Source of the DNA: Candidatus Poribacteria bacterium
Lineage (GTDB): Bacteria; Poribacteria; WGA-4E; GCA-2687025
Direction of reading: 5' to 3'
Assembly: GCA_028818695.1 (NCBI GenBank)
Contig: JAPPNK010000006.1
Span: 33,301-97,300, forward strand
DNA: 64,000 bases
The notes under the pieces are model-generated. The model did not search any database, was not told the origin of the DNA, and saw only the letters and a program-made list of their open reading frames with translations. The first letter of the stretch is position 1. Each line of letters opens with the position of its first letter. Shown here in pieces: positions 33,892-44,106 of this stretch. The position numbers and the translations under genes were made by a program.

Positions 33892-34680
33892 TCAGGTGAG
33901 ATATTTGCCGGGGGTCTGCGATTTCGGATACTCTCTCTTTTCATCGCGGTTGGCGACAGGTTCAGGTATTTCGCCGCTCCAGTAGGCGGGTACCGTATTC
34001 GGCCGGACAATCCAGACAAGGAGCATCGTTCGCCGCTCATTCGTTCGGTTTCGGCGCGCTGAATGCAAGAGGCGGGCGTCCCGCATCACTAAAGAACCGG
34101 CTTTAACGCAGACATCTATCTGGTCTGGACGTTCGCTGAACATGATCGGATGTTCCTTTTCGAGTTCCAGCCCGTGTTTAATGTCTCCGCCGTATAAAAG
34201 TTGGTCATGAAAATCGATGCGCTCACAATGCGTTCCTGGAATGACTCTCAAGCAGCCGTTTTCGAGCGCGGTGTCGGTCAGGTAGTACTTCAGGAAAAGA
34301 TGCTGCGGCCAAGGCGCACAGCTGATCGGATCGTTCCAATGGTACCAATCTTGATGCCAGTAAAGAGGCGGCCCGCCAGGATCTTTCGTCAGGACGATGA
34401 TCCCTTTTGCCGGTTCAAAATCGTCAAACCTCATTTCGTCTAGGACGCGGCGCGTGGAAGGCGACTCCAGCAGCTTCTGGACAACAGGGCTGTCGGCGCC
34501 TGAAACCATAAGATGCTGTCCATGGTAAACGGCATGATCCGACTGCGTATGGCGGGCGATCAAACGCTCCGATTCGACGCGAAGCTCCTGCAGGAATTCT
34601 TCGCTCAGAATGTTGTCGACAACGCAAAACCCGTCGCGGATCATCTGCCCGCGTTTCTCTAAGGCTGTTTGAGGCGTCAC
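33892..34680 (-). CDS. Phytanoyl-CoA dioxygenase family protein (PhyH)
   Basis: A 262-residue Fe(II)/2-oxoglutarate-dependent oxygenase. The iron triad is visible: His and Asp in LYWHQDWYHW and the distal His in DARLLHSARRN, with the following Arg as the likely 2-oxoglutarate ligand. The family hydroxylates many small molecules, so the substrate is open. The start is a GTG with a strong AAAAAAGGAG seven bases upstream. It is transcribed divergently from the giant permease gene and appears monocistronic. Confidence 0.9.
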   Translation of the reverse strand: MTPQTALEKRGQMIRDGFCVVDNILSEEFLQELRVESERLIARHTQSDHAVYHGQHLMVSGADSPVVQKLLESPSTRRVLDEMRFDDFEPAKGIIVLTKDPGGPPLYWHQDWYHWNDPISCAPWPQHLFLKYYLTDTALENGCLRVIPGTHCERIDFHDQLLYGGDIKHGLELEKEHPIMFSERPDQIDVCVKAGSLVMRDARLLHSARRNRTNERRTMLLVWIVRPNTVPAYWSGEIPEPVANRDEKREYPKSQTPGKYLT

Positions 34681-34714
34681 AGCGCGGCTCCTTTTTTAGT
34701 CCCGTTGGGCTGCT

Positions 34715-34745
34715 ATCCTATGGGTAACGCCGCTTCACTTGTCAA
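34715..34745 (-). promoter_or_regulatory. Putative promoter of the PhyH gene
   Basis: Minus strand: TTGACA (34745-34740), 19-base spacer, TAGGAT (34720-34715). The -35 is perfect; the spacer is longer than ideal. Confidence 0.4.
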
Positions 34746-34797
34746 GTTTCATGTGCGGCTTTTCGGCAGATCGTCGCGGTTTCCTCGCCGTTGATGT

Positions 34798-34823
34798 CAC
34801 AACTTTAGGCATGAGGTCGGTAG
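34798..34823 (-). repeat. Short dispersed repeat related to the 70-bp element
   Basis: Read on the minus strand, CCGACCTCATGC, two bases on TAAAGTTG, matches the left part of the element at 63873-63893 and the minus-strand copy at 57902-57929. Here it lies between two divergent promoters. Confidence 0.5.
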
Positions 34824-34830
34824 AAACAGG

Positions 34831-34859
34831 TTGACATCGCGCCCGCGTTCGCGTATAGT
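34831..34859 (+). promoter_or_regulatory. Strong sigma70-type promoter of the giant permease operon
   Basis: TTGACA (34831-34836), exactly 17 bases, TATAGT (34854-34859). The predicted transcript start near 34866 lies about 40 bases before the ATG at 34906. Confidence 0.7.
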
Positions 34860-34905
34860 GTAGGCTGTGCGTTGAGGCGTCCATCGAAAGTTGACAGAAC
34901 GCGGT

Positions 34906-37900
34906 ATGAAAACGATTTGCGGTTCTCAAAAGAGGCTCTTGCTTGCCGTTATTTTTTTGCTGGCGGCGCTCCCGTTCATCTCCCCGCATGCGCAGCGTTC
35001 CAAGTTGACGCTTTCAGAAGACGCCGAAGCGATTCGGCAAGCCGTCGAGATCGATCGGATCAAGCGCGACATGGCGCGTTTGACGGCGCTGGAGTCGCGC
35101 ATCGTCGGCTACCCAGGAGCCGACAGCGCCGCAAAATATGTGTTCGACCGGTTCCATGAGCTTGGGCTAGAGGAAGTCGAGTCGCGCTCCTTCTCTGTCG
35201 CAACGCCCGTGGAGCGCGAAAGCGGACGCCTGACCGTCTCATCGAACGGAAAGATACTGCGCCAAATCGATGTGCGTTCGATCTGGCCGAATTTGGCGCG
35301 GACCTCGTTCATTCCAAACGGGTTGAAACGGCGCGTTCAGGCGGGCGAAACGTTAGCCTCCCTTGCCTCCGATTACCGCGTCAGCGCGGACGCGATCGTG
35401 AACGACCCGCGCAACGCCTCCCTCCGAGGTCAACGCGCAGACGGCTTAGACAACGACAACGACGGCTATGTGGACGACGCCGACCCGGACGGAGAGATAA
35501 CGCCTGTAGAAGGCGCGCCCATCTTCATTCCGACGGGCGGGCTTCAGGGGCGTTTGGCATACGGCGGGACGGGCGATCTGTCCGATTTTGACGGACAGCC
35601 GATTGGCGGCTTTTGGGTCTCCGTTCAACCGGACGACACCTTAGAATCGGTCGCGCGCCGCCACCGCGTGACGACGGGAGCCATTCTGGACGACATCCTG
35701 AACCTGCATTTGAGCCGCTCTACGGACGGCATCGACAACGACGGAGACGGCGAAATCGACGAGGACGGCGAAATCGATCCGCTCTCCACCATCGCCGGCT
35801 GGGCGTCCGACGGGATCGACAACGACGAGGACGGCAACATAGACGAAACGGCGGATGAAGACCCTGCCAAGGCGGACGAAGCCTCCATTTTCATACCGCA
35901 GGGCGCTGTCGCGCTCATTGACTTCAACGCAAGCTCCAACTGGATCAACGCGGCGATGCTGGGCGCGCAGGCGGTTTTGTTCATAGAGCCTGAAGACACT
36001 TTGCGCGGCGCCGCCGAAAACAAGTTTTTGACGGTGCCGGCAAGCATTCCCCGTTTCTGGATCGGACGCGAAGACGCCGAGTTTTTATTGAAAGAGATGA
36101 ATGCCGGGGCGGCTCTGGACGCGCAGCTCACCTGCGATGTGCGCTGGGAGAGCCGGCAGGGGCAGAACATCACGGGGCTTCTGCGGGGAAGCGATCCGTC
36201 TCTCCGCGACGAGCTGATTGTCATTCAGACCTATTACGATTCGATGTCGGTCGTTCCGTCTCTGGCGCCGGGCGCGCAGACAACAAGCGGCATTGCATCG
36301 ATGATGGAACTGATACGCCTCTTGAGCCAGCCGGAATTTCGCCCTAGCCGTTCAGCGCTGTTTTTAGCGACGGGAGGGCATTTTTCAGGCTTGTCAGGCA
36401 TGCGCGCTTTCATGGAGGGGTTGAGTCAAGACAATGTCGAGGCAATGCGGGAACTTCGGCGCGACCTGAATTCAGACGCCATCGAGTTTTCAGAGCTGGG
36501 GCGCAAGATCGCGCTTTCGATTGACCGCGGCTATCTGGTCGAGTTTCCGCCCTCCTTCTTTCATCGAGTGGAGGCGTTGTCGAACGATCTGAAATCGGTT
36601 GAGTTGAGTTTAGAAGATTTGAGCGCCGTTCAGTCGCGCGTGGATCGGCTGAAGGAGCAGCAGCGCGCCTTTAAAGAGGATGAGCGGAAGCGCAAGACGG
36701 TCGACCTTTCCAAGAACCGCGACCGTCAGGAGTTCACCGACGAGGAGCGCGCCCTTCTGGATACAGGCTTGGCGCGGGCGGAGTTTTTAGGGATTCAGAC
36801 GGCGCAGTTTCTAAAGAGCATCGCGGCGCGCGTCGGCGAATTGAAAGCGGCCGCCTTACAGCAGGCGCGTGAAACGGAGCGGCGGCAGATCATCGAGATT
36901 GCGCTGCCGTTGGCGAAGGTGGATGTCTGGGCGATGGACGCGATCGCCGAAAGCCTGGCGAAGGGAGAATACGGCGGCGAATATCCGCGCGGCGAGACTG
37001 ACTCGCTTCTTCCGCTTTATCTGCGCGCGGAGCTGTTGAGTTCAGCCCCCCAGATGCCGTCCGCCGAGATACCGGGCTACGGCGAGATCGACCCGAACGA
37101 GGCGCTGGCAAGCCTAGCGGAGCCGCAGGCGCTGGAAGACTGGGAGATCGAAAAGGGACGCATCGCCCGCATGTATGTCCCAGACAAGATACTCGGGCGG
37201 CACCTGACGGCGCTGGAACTGGGGCGCATTCGCCGCGCGCGCGCGACGCTGCATGAACGGGAGACGGACAGCGAGAGCTATCTGTCCAACGAAAGGCGGC
37301 TGCTGAATGAGGCGTTGGAATCGGCGGTAGCGTTTGAAACCTCCGGCGAACGCGCCGCCGACATAGAGGCGATGGACGGCTTGCTGGACGGATCGTTCCG
37401 AGACGCGAAACGTCTGCTGGAGATGTACTTAACCGAAGAGGAACTGGCTGCAATGGGGCGCATTTATGAAGAGATGCGCGACCCGAAAGCGAAGGAGCCG
37501 GCGTCCCGCGAGGCGGCGCGTTATCTGGAAATCGCCCGCCGGCGCATTGAATGGGAGCCGCGCCGCATTGAGCAGCTGTTGACGCTGTCGGAGTCGGACA
37601 TGCTCAAGCGCGAGTTTCGCCATGAGGAGTTTCTCGCCCTCCGCCGGCATCTCTCCAAAGAAAAGATGGAGGCGCTGGAGACAGCGCGCCGGCAGCTGTT
37701 TGCGGAGCATGAGGAAAAATCGCTTCTGGAAAAGGCGCTGCGTCAGGCGCGCAACGACATTCTAGAGCTGAACCGCCTCGCCCAAGAGATCTCCTCCATG
37801 GACAGAGCCTACAACGAAGACGAAAAACGGCTCCTGCGCAACAACCTCCTGACGATGCGCAACTCGCGCGTACGGAATGTGCATAAACGTGTGGAGCGGC

Positions 37901-40900
37901 TCTCGCGCATCGACACGGCAGAGTATTCGGAACGCATCGGCAATGTGATTCAGTCGCTTCAGCTTCAACAGGAACTGGGTCAGTATTACCAGTCGCTCGT
38001 CGTCTCGCTTGATCTTTCGACGCAGAGCAAAGATTTTGGCGTTTTTTACAAGGGCTGGTTTTACGACGACAACCGCGAATTCAGCCTGCGCCGAGAATAC
38101 GCCCCCATCGGCAACAAGCTGTCCGAATATGCGTTGAACGCGAACCTGAAGCGGAACCTGGAAACGCTGCGCAAATTTCCCGACGACCATATCAAACAGG
38201 CGATTTTGACGAGTCAATGGGCAATCGCCGACCGGCTGGCGGACCTGGAGGAGCTGGAAGGCAAAACGCTTGAAACGCTTGTCTTTAACCATTACGACAC
38301 CTTGAAAACGCTGGGCGGCGTGAGCCGCTTGATGAAGCTGCAGTTTGAAGACATGCGCGAGAAGGGGGAGCCGTCCAAAACGATGTTGAAAGACATCGAC
38401 TACATCCGCAAGGAGGCGGAGCGGTTTGTCCGAAACGACATACGCGAGACGCGCCGCCGCCGCAAATCGACGAAACGGCTCTTCGCGCGCGTTGAAAAGA
38501 TGCTCGCGCTCAAGAATGTTCCCATCGAAGAGCTGACGGAGGATGAGATCAGCGACCTGCGCGCCCTGACGAGCATGGCGGGCATCCGCTCCGAGACCAA
38601 CTTTGTGAACGCAATCAGCGCCAGCGGCGGAAACACATGGCAGACCTATATCCCCGGCAAGATCGCCTTCGACTCGGAGGTGGCGACGCTGTCGGGCAAG
38701 ACCGGCATCGCGTTCGCCACCGTGAACGACGGGCGCGTTTATACGGACACGCCGCTGGACACCTACGACAGGCTCAATTTTGAGAACCTGAGCGAGCAGG
38801 TACAGACGCTCGCGTCGCTCATGGTTCAGATGCTGCGCGACCCGAAGATGCCGACCTCGGCGCGCGTCGGCAACTTTTATGTGACGCTCACCGGGCGCGT
38901 CGTCGAGTATGACGCGCGGGAGAGCGCCGTTCCGCAGACGCCCGTTCAGAACGCTGTCGTCGTCGTCCGCCGGCGAAACAAAACGATGATGGGCGTACGG
39001 GGCGACCTGACTGTTTTGGGCAACCAGAAGGGCAAATATGTTGTCGCCGGTTTGGCGATGGAGGGGCGGGCGACGCGCCGTCCAGGCGGACGCCAGACGG
39101 TCGAGGCGTATGTACTGGACGAGGATTCGGGCGACATTGTGTACGCGCCCGACCTGGGCGAGTTTGGCGACAAGATCTATCCGCGCAATGTCGCTGTGAA
39201 CCGCCGGCGCGTCGGGGCGAATGTGGTCGCGTTTCCGTGCGTCAGCGTGACGATCTACGACCTTGTCGACCAGCGCTATCTGCGGACGTTGACCTCTTTG
39301 CAGGTGTTTGACGCCTTTCGGGACGCGCCGCCGGAACGTTACGGGGTGTCCGCGCCATGGTCGCAGCCGATGGTGTCCGCGGCGGAGCCGATCGCGCTCG
39401 TCTATTCGGAACCTGGCGCGCGCGTCAAGATCAGCATGACCTCCGGACTTCTCGGCAAGCTGCTGCTTCTGGTGAAGGCGACCGAAACGAACGTCGAGAA
39501 CCCGACGCTCTACACAGGCGAGGGGTATCTGGCGCTCGAAAACGGCTCTATCCGCGTGACCCCGTATGTGGTCGTTCAGGACATGTGGCGTCTGGATGAG
39601 GCGCGCATCGGCATGTACAGACGTTACGGCATCAGCAACCAACGGCTTGAGGAGCTGCATGGAGAAGCGGCGCGCCTGCTGGAAGAGGCGGAGAAACTGC
39701 TCGCGGCGAACCAGTACTCTACGGCGCTCAAAAAGGCGCGGGCAGGCTGGGGCAACGAATCGATCGCCTATCCGGATGTCAAAGCGACGGGCAACGATGT
39801 TATTCGCGGCGTCATGTTCTACCTGTTTTTGCTGCTGCCGTTCTCGCTTTTTGGGGAGCGGCTCATCTTTTCGGCGACAAACATCAACAAGCGCATCATC
39901 TATACGTTCGGCATCTTCTTGGCGGTCTTTTTCTTCTTGAGCCGCGTCCATCCGGCGTTTGAAATCGCCGAAACAGCATTCATTATCCTGATCGCGTTCA
40001 TCATTCTAGCGCTCACCATCGTCGTTATCTCGATCATTTTGCGCAAGTTCAACGAGCAGCTGGAGCAGATGCGGCGCGAGAAGTCGCGCATCTACAAGGC
40101 GGACGTCGGACGTCTGTCGGCGAGCGCGGCGGCGTTCTCCCTCGGCATCTCCAACATGCGCAAGCGGCGCGGGCGCACCCTGTTGACCTGCGCGACGCTC
40201 ATCGCCCTCACCTTCACCGTCATCTCCTTCACCTCGGTGCGAACGGAGATACGGGCGCACTCAACGCGCATACCGGGCGTGACGCCGAGCTATCAAGGAG
40301 CGCTCATACGCGATCAGTACTGGCGTCCGCTGGAAGAGCCTGTCGTCGAAGGCACAAAGACAAACTTCTCTAAATCGACCATCGAAGTTCGCGCGGACGG
40401 CGAGACGTACCAGATAGAAACGACAAACGTCGTCGCCCCGCGGGCATGGTATGAGTCGGCAAGCGTCGGGAACCAGTCGGCGATACGCATCGAAAGCCTT
40501 ATGGAGCCGGACAAGGCGTACAACGCCGCCATGCTGGTCGGCATGACTCCTGAAGAGAAGCGGGTAACGCGCATCGATTCGAAGCTGGCGTACGGACGCT
40601 GGTTCGAGGAGCGGGAGCGGGACGCCTACGTCTGCGTTCTGCCGAAAGGGATGGCAGACTCGCTTGGAATAACAGAAGAAGCGGTTGTGAATGGAACGGC
40701 GCAGGTCCGCCTTCTCGGCGCCGATTTCACCGTCGTAGGCGTTCTCGGCATCGACTTCAAGGAGCTGCGCGATCTGGACGGCGAGGAGCTGACTCCTGTC
40801 GATTACACGCTCCTGCAGCAGCAGCAACAGCGGCAATCGACCGATGAGACGCTGGAAGGCGAGCTGCAGAAATATCAGCACCTTCCGCCCGATCAGATCG

Positions 40901-41979
40901 CCGTCATACCGTACCAGCTGGCGCTCGATTCAGGCGGCAATGTGAAGTCGGTCGCTGTCAACATGCAGGATCTGAACAAGGAACTTCCCGAAGGAGTCTC
41001 GGTAGAGCAGAAGATCGACGCGGTCATGGCGCCGGTGATGAAGCGGTCGGGCTTGGACTTTTTTGTCGGCAAGGGGCGCAACGTCTATCTCTACAGCTCC
41101 ATCGGCGGCTCATCGACGGAGCAGATGAGCAACCTGTTTATCCCGATTTTGATTGCCGCGCTGATTGTGTTGAACACGATGCTGGGCGCAGTGTATGAGC
41201 GCGTTCGCGAGATCGGCATCTACAGCGCGGTCGGCTTGGCGCCTGTTCATATCGCCTTTTTGTTCATGGCGGAGGCATGCGTCTATGCGGTTCTGGGCGC
41301 GGTTGTCGGATATTTGATTGGTCAGGCGACCGCGTGGACGCTTGTACAGACCGGCTGGCTCGCCGGTTTGACGCTCAACTATTCGGCGCGTTCGACGGTG
41401 TATGCGACGATGATCGTCATGTTCGTCGTTTTGGCGTCAACGCTTTATCCGGCAATAAAAGCGGGGCGCATGGCGGTTCCAGACATTGAACGCAAATGGA
41501 GGCTCCCCGACCCGGACGGGGATGAGTGGAATTTCGACCTGCCGTTTACGGTTTTGGGCGAAGAGGCGCTTGGGTTGAACATCTTCATGCGCGATTACTT
41601 TGAAGCGCATGCGGATGAATCGGCGAGCGATTTTTACGCCGACAATGTGACATTTAAGCGGGAGCGCCTAGAGGGAGAGTCTAAGGAGCGGTTTGCAATT
41701 GAGATGATGATCTGGCTTGCGCCGTATGATCTTGGGGTGAGCCAGCGGATCAGTCTGCAGACGTCGCCCGTCGGGGGAGAAGAGGAAGACCTGTGCCGCA
41801 TTCATCTGACGATCTACCGCGAGAGCGGGGAGATCGCGTCTTGGAAGCGGGTCAACCGACGCTTTCTCAACTTGATACGCAAGCAATTGTTGATATGGCG
41901 TACGTTCAATGTGGAATTGCGGGGCGAGTTTCATGCGCGCGGGCGCGAGGAAAGTCAACCTGCGTTCGCTTCCGACTAA
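34906..41979 (+). CDS. Giant FtsX-type ABC permease with LysM-like, Ca-binding-type, pseudo-M28 and coiled-coil regions
   Basis: A 2357-residue membrane protein. Order: signal/anchor segment (about 8-26); an N-terminal M28-peptidase-associated fold split by insertions; LysM-like segments near 140-172 and 240-265 (RRVQAGETLASLASDY and VSVQPDDTLESVARRH); three Asp/Asn-rich calcium-binding-type repeats (DGLDNDNDGYVDD, DGIDNDGDGEIDE, DGIDNDEDGNIDE); an M28-like core near 441-500 whose metal ligands are replaced (TYYDS for HxD, GAQTTSG for GADDN, GGHFSG for the EE motif); a charged coiled coil (about 560-1230); a beta region; two or three helices near 1635-1720; and a MacB/FtsX permease core from about 1740 with final helices at 2075-2200. 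The start is the ATG at 34906 rather than an upstream TTG. The ATPase partner is probably encoded at 45482-46261. Confidence 0.8.
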   Translation: MKTICGSQKRLLLAVIFLLAALPFISPHAQRSKLTLSEDAEAIRQAVEIDRIKRDMARLTALESRIVGYPGADSAAKYVFDRFHELGLEEVESRSFSVATPVERESGRLTVSSNGKILRQIDVRSIWPNLARTSFIPNGLKRRVQAGETLASLASDYRVSADAIVNDPRNASLRGQRADGLDNDNDGYVDDADPDGEITPVEGAPIFIPTGGLQGRLAYGGTGDLSDFDGQPIGGFWVSVQPDDTLESVARRHRVTTGAILDDILNLHLSRSTDGIDNDGDGEIDEDGEIDPLSTIAGWASDGIDNDEDGNIDETADEDPAKADEASIFIPQGAVALIDFNASSNWINAAMLGAQAVLFIEPEDTLRGAAENKFLTVPASIPRFWIGREDAEFLLKEMNAGAALDAQLTCDVRWESRQGQNITGLLRGSDPSLRDELIVIQTYYDSMSVVPSLAPGAQTTSGIASMMELIRLLSQPEFRPSRSALFLATGGHFSGLSGMRAFMEGLSQDNVEAMRELRRDLNSDAIEFSELGRKIALSIDRGYLVEFPPSFFHRVEALSNDLKSVELSLEDLSAVQSRVDRLKEQQRAFKEDERKRKTVDLSKNRDRQEFTDEERALLDTGLARAEFLGIQTAQFLKSIAARVGELKAAALQQARETERRQIIEIALPLAKVDVWAMDAIAESLAKGEYGGEYPRGETDSLLPLYLRAELLSSAPQMPSAEIPGYGEIDPNEALASLAEPQALEDWEIEKGRIARMYVPDKILGRHLTALELGRIRRARATLHERETDSESYLSNERRLLNEALESAVAFETSGERAADIEAMDGLLDGSFRDAKRLLEMYLTEEELAAMGRIYEEMRDPKAKEPASREAARYLEIARRRIEWEPRRIEQLLTLSESDMLKREFRHEEFLALRRHLSKEKMEALETARRQLFAEHEEKSLLEKALRQARNDILELNRLAQEISSMDRAYNEDEKRLLRNNLLTMRNSRVRNVHKRVERLSRIDTAEYSERIGNVIQSLQLQQELGQYYQSLVVSLDLSTQSKDFGVFYKGWFYDDNREFSLRREYAPIGNKLSEYALNANLKRNLETLRKFPDDHIKQAILTSQWAIADRLADLEELEGKTLETLVFNHYDTLKTLGGVSRLMKLQFEDMREKGEPSKTMLKDIDYIRKEAERFVRNDIRETRRRRKSTKRLFARVEKMLALKNVPIEELTEDEISDLRALTSMAGIRSETNFVNAISASGGNTWQTYIPGKIAFDSEVATLSGKTGIAFATVNDGRVYTDTPLDTYDRLNFENLSEQVQTLASLMVQMLRDPKMPTSARVGNFYVTLTGRVVEYDARESAVPQTPVQNAVVVVRRRNKTMMGVRGDLTVLGNQKGKYVVAGLAMEGRATRRPGGRQTVEAYVLDEDSGDIVYAPDLGEFGDKIYPRNVAVNRRRVGANVVAFPCVSVTIYDLVDQRYLRTLTSLQVFDAFRDAPPERYGVSAPWSQPMVSAAEPIALVYSEPGARVKISMTSGLLGKLLLLVKATETNVENPTLYTGEGYLALENGSIRVTPYVVVQDMWRLDEARIGMYRRYGISNQRLEELHGEAARLLEEAEKLLAANQYSTALKKARAGWGNESIAYPDVKATGNDVIRGVMFYLFLLLPFSLFGERLIFSATNINKRIIYTFGIFLAVFFFLSRVHPAFEIAETAFIILIAFIILALTIVVISIILRKFNEQLEQMRREKSRIYKADVGRLSASAAAFSLGISNMRKRRGRTLLTCATLIALTFTVISFTSVRTEIRAHSTRIPGVTPSYQGALIRDQYWRPLEEPVVEGTKTNFSKSTIEVRADGETYQIETTNVVAPRAWYESASVGNQSAIRIESLMEPDKAYNAAMLVGMTPEEKRVTRIDSKLAYGRWFEERERDAYVCVLPKGMADSLGITEEAVVNGTAQVRLLGADFTVVGVLGIDFKELRDLDGEELTPVDYTLLQQQQQRQSTDETLEGELQKYQHLPPDQIAVIPYQLALDSGGNVKSVAVNMQDLNKELPEGVSVEQKIDAVMAPVMKRSGLDFFVGKGRNVYLYSSIGGSSTEQMSNLFIPILIAALIVLNTMLGAVYERVREIGIYSAVGLAPVHIAFLFMAEACVYAVLGAVVGYLIGQATAWTLVQTGWLAGLTLNYSARSTVYATMIVMFVVLASTLYPAIKAGRMAVPDIERKWRLPDPDGDEWNFDLPFTVLGEEALGLNIFMRDYFEAHADESASDFYADNVTFKRERLEGESKERFAIEMMIWLAPYDLGVSQRISLQTSPVGGEEEDLCRIHLTIYRESGEIASWKRVNRRFLNLIRKQLLIWRTFNVELRGEFHARGREESQPAFASD

Positions 41980-42003
41980 ATCGGACGCCTTAGAGGGAGT
42001 CGA

Positions 42004-44067
42004 GTGGCAAGACGACAGCGCAGATCGGAGTCCCTGGCTGAGGAGATGCAGTCATGGGCAAAACGTTATGAGACGGACGAAGGCTCGCGCCGTTTTGAAT
42101 CGGGCTTGACGCTGAAGGTGCTGTTTGGCGCCTTTTTTGTCGGCTTTTTGATGATGCCTGGAGCGTTGTATCTGTCGATACAGACGGGTCAAGGCGCGGG
42201 AGGCGCCGCGGCGCCGTGGGTCGCGGTGATCCTGTTTACCGAGATCGCCCGCCGATCCTTTCAAACGGCGCGCCGGCAGGAGCTGTATATCCTGCTGGCG
42301 TTGACGGGCGCAGCCGTCGGCGCGGGGGGGCAGTACAGCCACTACATCTTCGATTCCTACTTCATCAACTCGCAGCAGGCTGAATCGTTTGAGGTCTCGG
42401 ACAAGGTGCCGGACTGGTCGATACCGCCCAAAGACTCAGAGGCGCATGCGGAGCGGTCGCTGTTGCATAAGGACTGGTGGATCGCCGCCCGCGACAAGCG
42501 TACGGTGTTCGGCATCGCTGTCGGTCCGATCACGCTCATGCTCATCTTGCAGCTGTTAGGGAGGATGCGCCATCTCTCCGGCAGCTACTTTTTATACAGG
42601 TTGACGGCTGACTTTGAGAAACTGCCGTACCCGATGGCGCCCGTCCACGCGCAGGGAGCGACCGCTTTAGCCGAAAGCACGACAAAGACCGAGACATGGC
42701 GCTGGCGGGTATTCAGCATCGGATCCATCATCGGCATGGCTTGGGGGGCGGTGTACGTCGGCATACCGCAGGTGAGCGGGGCTTTGGGCATGTCAGAGCC
42801 GCTGCGCATCATACCGATTCCGTTTATCGATTTCACGCAGAGCGTCGAGAGCTTCGCCCCGACAGGCGTCTTCGCAATCCATACGGACGCGAGCCAGATC
42901 TTGCATGGGTTCGTCATGCCGATTCCTGTCGTCATTGCGCAGTTTGTAGCGGCATGTTTTTCGCAGTTTATCTTGAACCCGTTCCTATATCGACACGATA
43001 TATTGAACACGTGGGAGCCGGGCATGGATGTCCGGGTGACGATGCTGCGCAACAGCCTCGATTTTTGGATGAGTTTCGGATACGGGCGCAGTTTCGCTTT
43101 TGCCATCCTGGGCTTGGGGACGATTGCGTCCATGCTCTGGGCGAGGCGACGCAGAGAAGCGTCCGCGCAGGCGCAGGCGGTCGGCGGCGGAGGCGTCTGG
43201 AAAGCTCCGCCGGGGAGGGGCGATTTTCCGCTCTGGGCGACGCTGCTCATCTGGGCGTTGGGCATGACGGGCTATGTGTATGTGGTTCACCGCCTCATCC
43301 CAAATTTCCCGCTCGCGTTTCTGCTGGGCTTCGGTTTCTTATACACGCCGCTCAACTCGTATATCAGCGCGAGGACGTTCGGAATCATGAGCCGCGACCT
43401 GTTCGACATACCGTATATCCGCGAGGCGACCTTTATCCTCAGCAAATACGACGAGATCGACATCTGGTTCGCCCCCTTCCCGAATGAGGATTACGGAACG
43501 GAGACGGAGCGCTGGCGCGTTCTGGAACTGACCGGCACCACGTTTACGAGCCGCGTTTTGGCGGATTTCATCGCGTGGCCTGTGCTGCTTATTGCGGGCA
43601 TTGCGGCGTGGCATTTCATCTGGAAGTTGGCGCCTATTCCGTCGGCTCAGTACCAGTTTTCGCAGATGATGTGGCCGATCTTTGCGACGCAGCGCGCTCT
43701 CTGGATCACCGCCCTGCGCGACGGACACAGCGAGCAGCTGCAGGCGATACGCCCCGCCTTTGTGATGGTCGGCATGGTCGCGTCGCTGGGCGTGTACGGT
43801 TTGAGCGTCGCGGCGCGCCTGCCGTATAAACATATCGCGGGCTACGGGTTCATTGGCGGCCTTGGCGCCGATCCAGGGCAGTTTTTGCTGCAGTTTATCG
43901 GCGCTCTGGTGGGGCGTTATGCGATGATCAAGCGGTTTGGCCGCAACAGATGGTCTCGGTATAACCCTGTTCTTCTGGCAGGCTTCTGGTGCGGTTTGGC
44001 TCTAGTCGGAATGGCGGGTGTCGCCTTGGACCTGATACAAAAATCGGTCATTGTGAAACCATTTTGA
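42004..44067 (+). CDS. DUF6785-type polytopic membrane protein, second copy
   Basis: A 687-residue inner-membrane protein homologous in layout to the one at 7768-9684 (multiple helices, an extramembrane loop after the first third with PYPMAPVHAQGATALAES, corresponding to AFPLVKLPAEMTMEP in the other copy). The start is a GTG with GGGAG four bases upstream, 24 bases after the giant permease gene. The N-terminal region is longer and more hydrophilic than in the other copy. Being inside the permease-ATPase operon suggests it acts in the same envelope process, but no function is known for the family. Confidence 0.78.
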   Translation: MARRQRRSESLAEEMQSWAKRYETDEGSRRFESGLTLKVLFGAFFVGFLMMPGALYLSIQTGQGAGGAAAPWVAVILFTEIARRSFQTARRQELYILLALTGAAVGAGGQYSHYIFDSYFINSQQAESFEVSDKVPDWSIPPKDSEAHAERSLLHKDWWIAARDKRTVFGIAVGPITLMLILQLLGRMRHLSGSYFLYRLTADFEKLPYPMAPVHAQGATALAESTTKTETWRWRVFSIGSIIGMAWGAVYVGIPQVSGALGMSEPLRIIPIPFIDFTQSVESFAPTGVFAIHTDASQILHGFVMPIPVVIAQFVAACFSQFILNPFLYRHDILNTWEPGMDVRVTMLRNSLDFWMSFGYGRSFAFAILGLGTIASMLWARRRREASAQAQAVGGGGVWKAPPGRGDFPLWATLLIWALGMTGYVYVVHRLIPNFPLAFLLGFGFLYTPLNSYISARTFGIMSRDLFDIPYIREATFILSKYDEIDIWFAPFPNEDYGTETERWRVLELTGTTFTSRVLADFIAWPVLLIAGIAAWHFIWKLAPIPSAQYQFSQMMWPIFATQRALWITALRDGHSEQLQAIRPAFVMVGMVASLGVYGLSVAARLPYKHIAGYGFIGGLGADPGQFLLQFIGALVGRYAMIKRFGRNRWSRYNPVLLAGFWCGLALVGMAGVALDLIQKSVIVKPF

Positions 44068-44106
44068 CGCCGCGCATGAACGCATGGAAGGGGCGGAACG
44101 GCTGCC

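Noticed and set aside
37762-39951. 729-codon minus-strand frame inside the giant permease gene
   Set aside because: It is antisense to the coiled-coil and beta region of a well-supported gene; long antisense frames arise easily in GC-rich coding DNA, and its product (Arg/His/Val-rich) shows no domain.
40261-40881. Minus-strand frames within the FtsX core
   Set aside because: Antisense shadows of the permease gene; no supporting ribosome site or domain.
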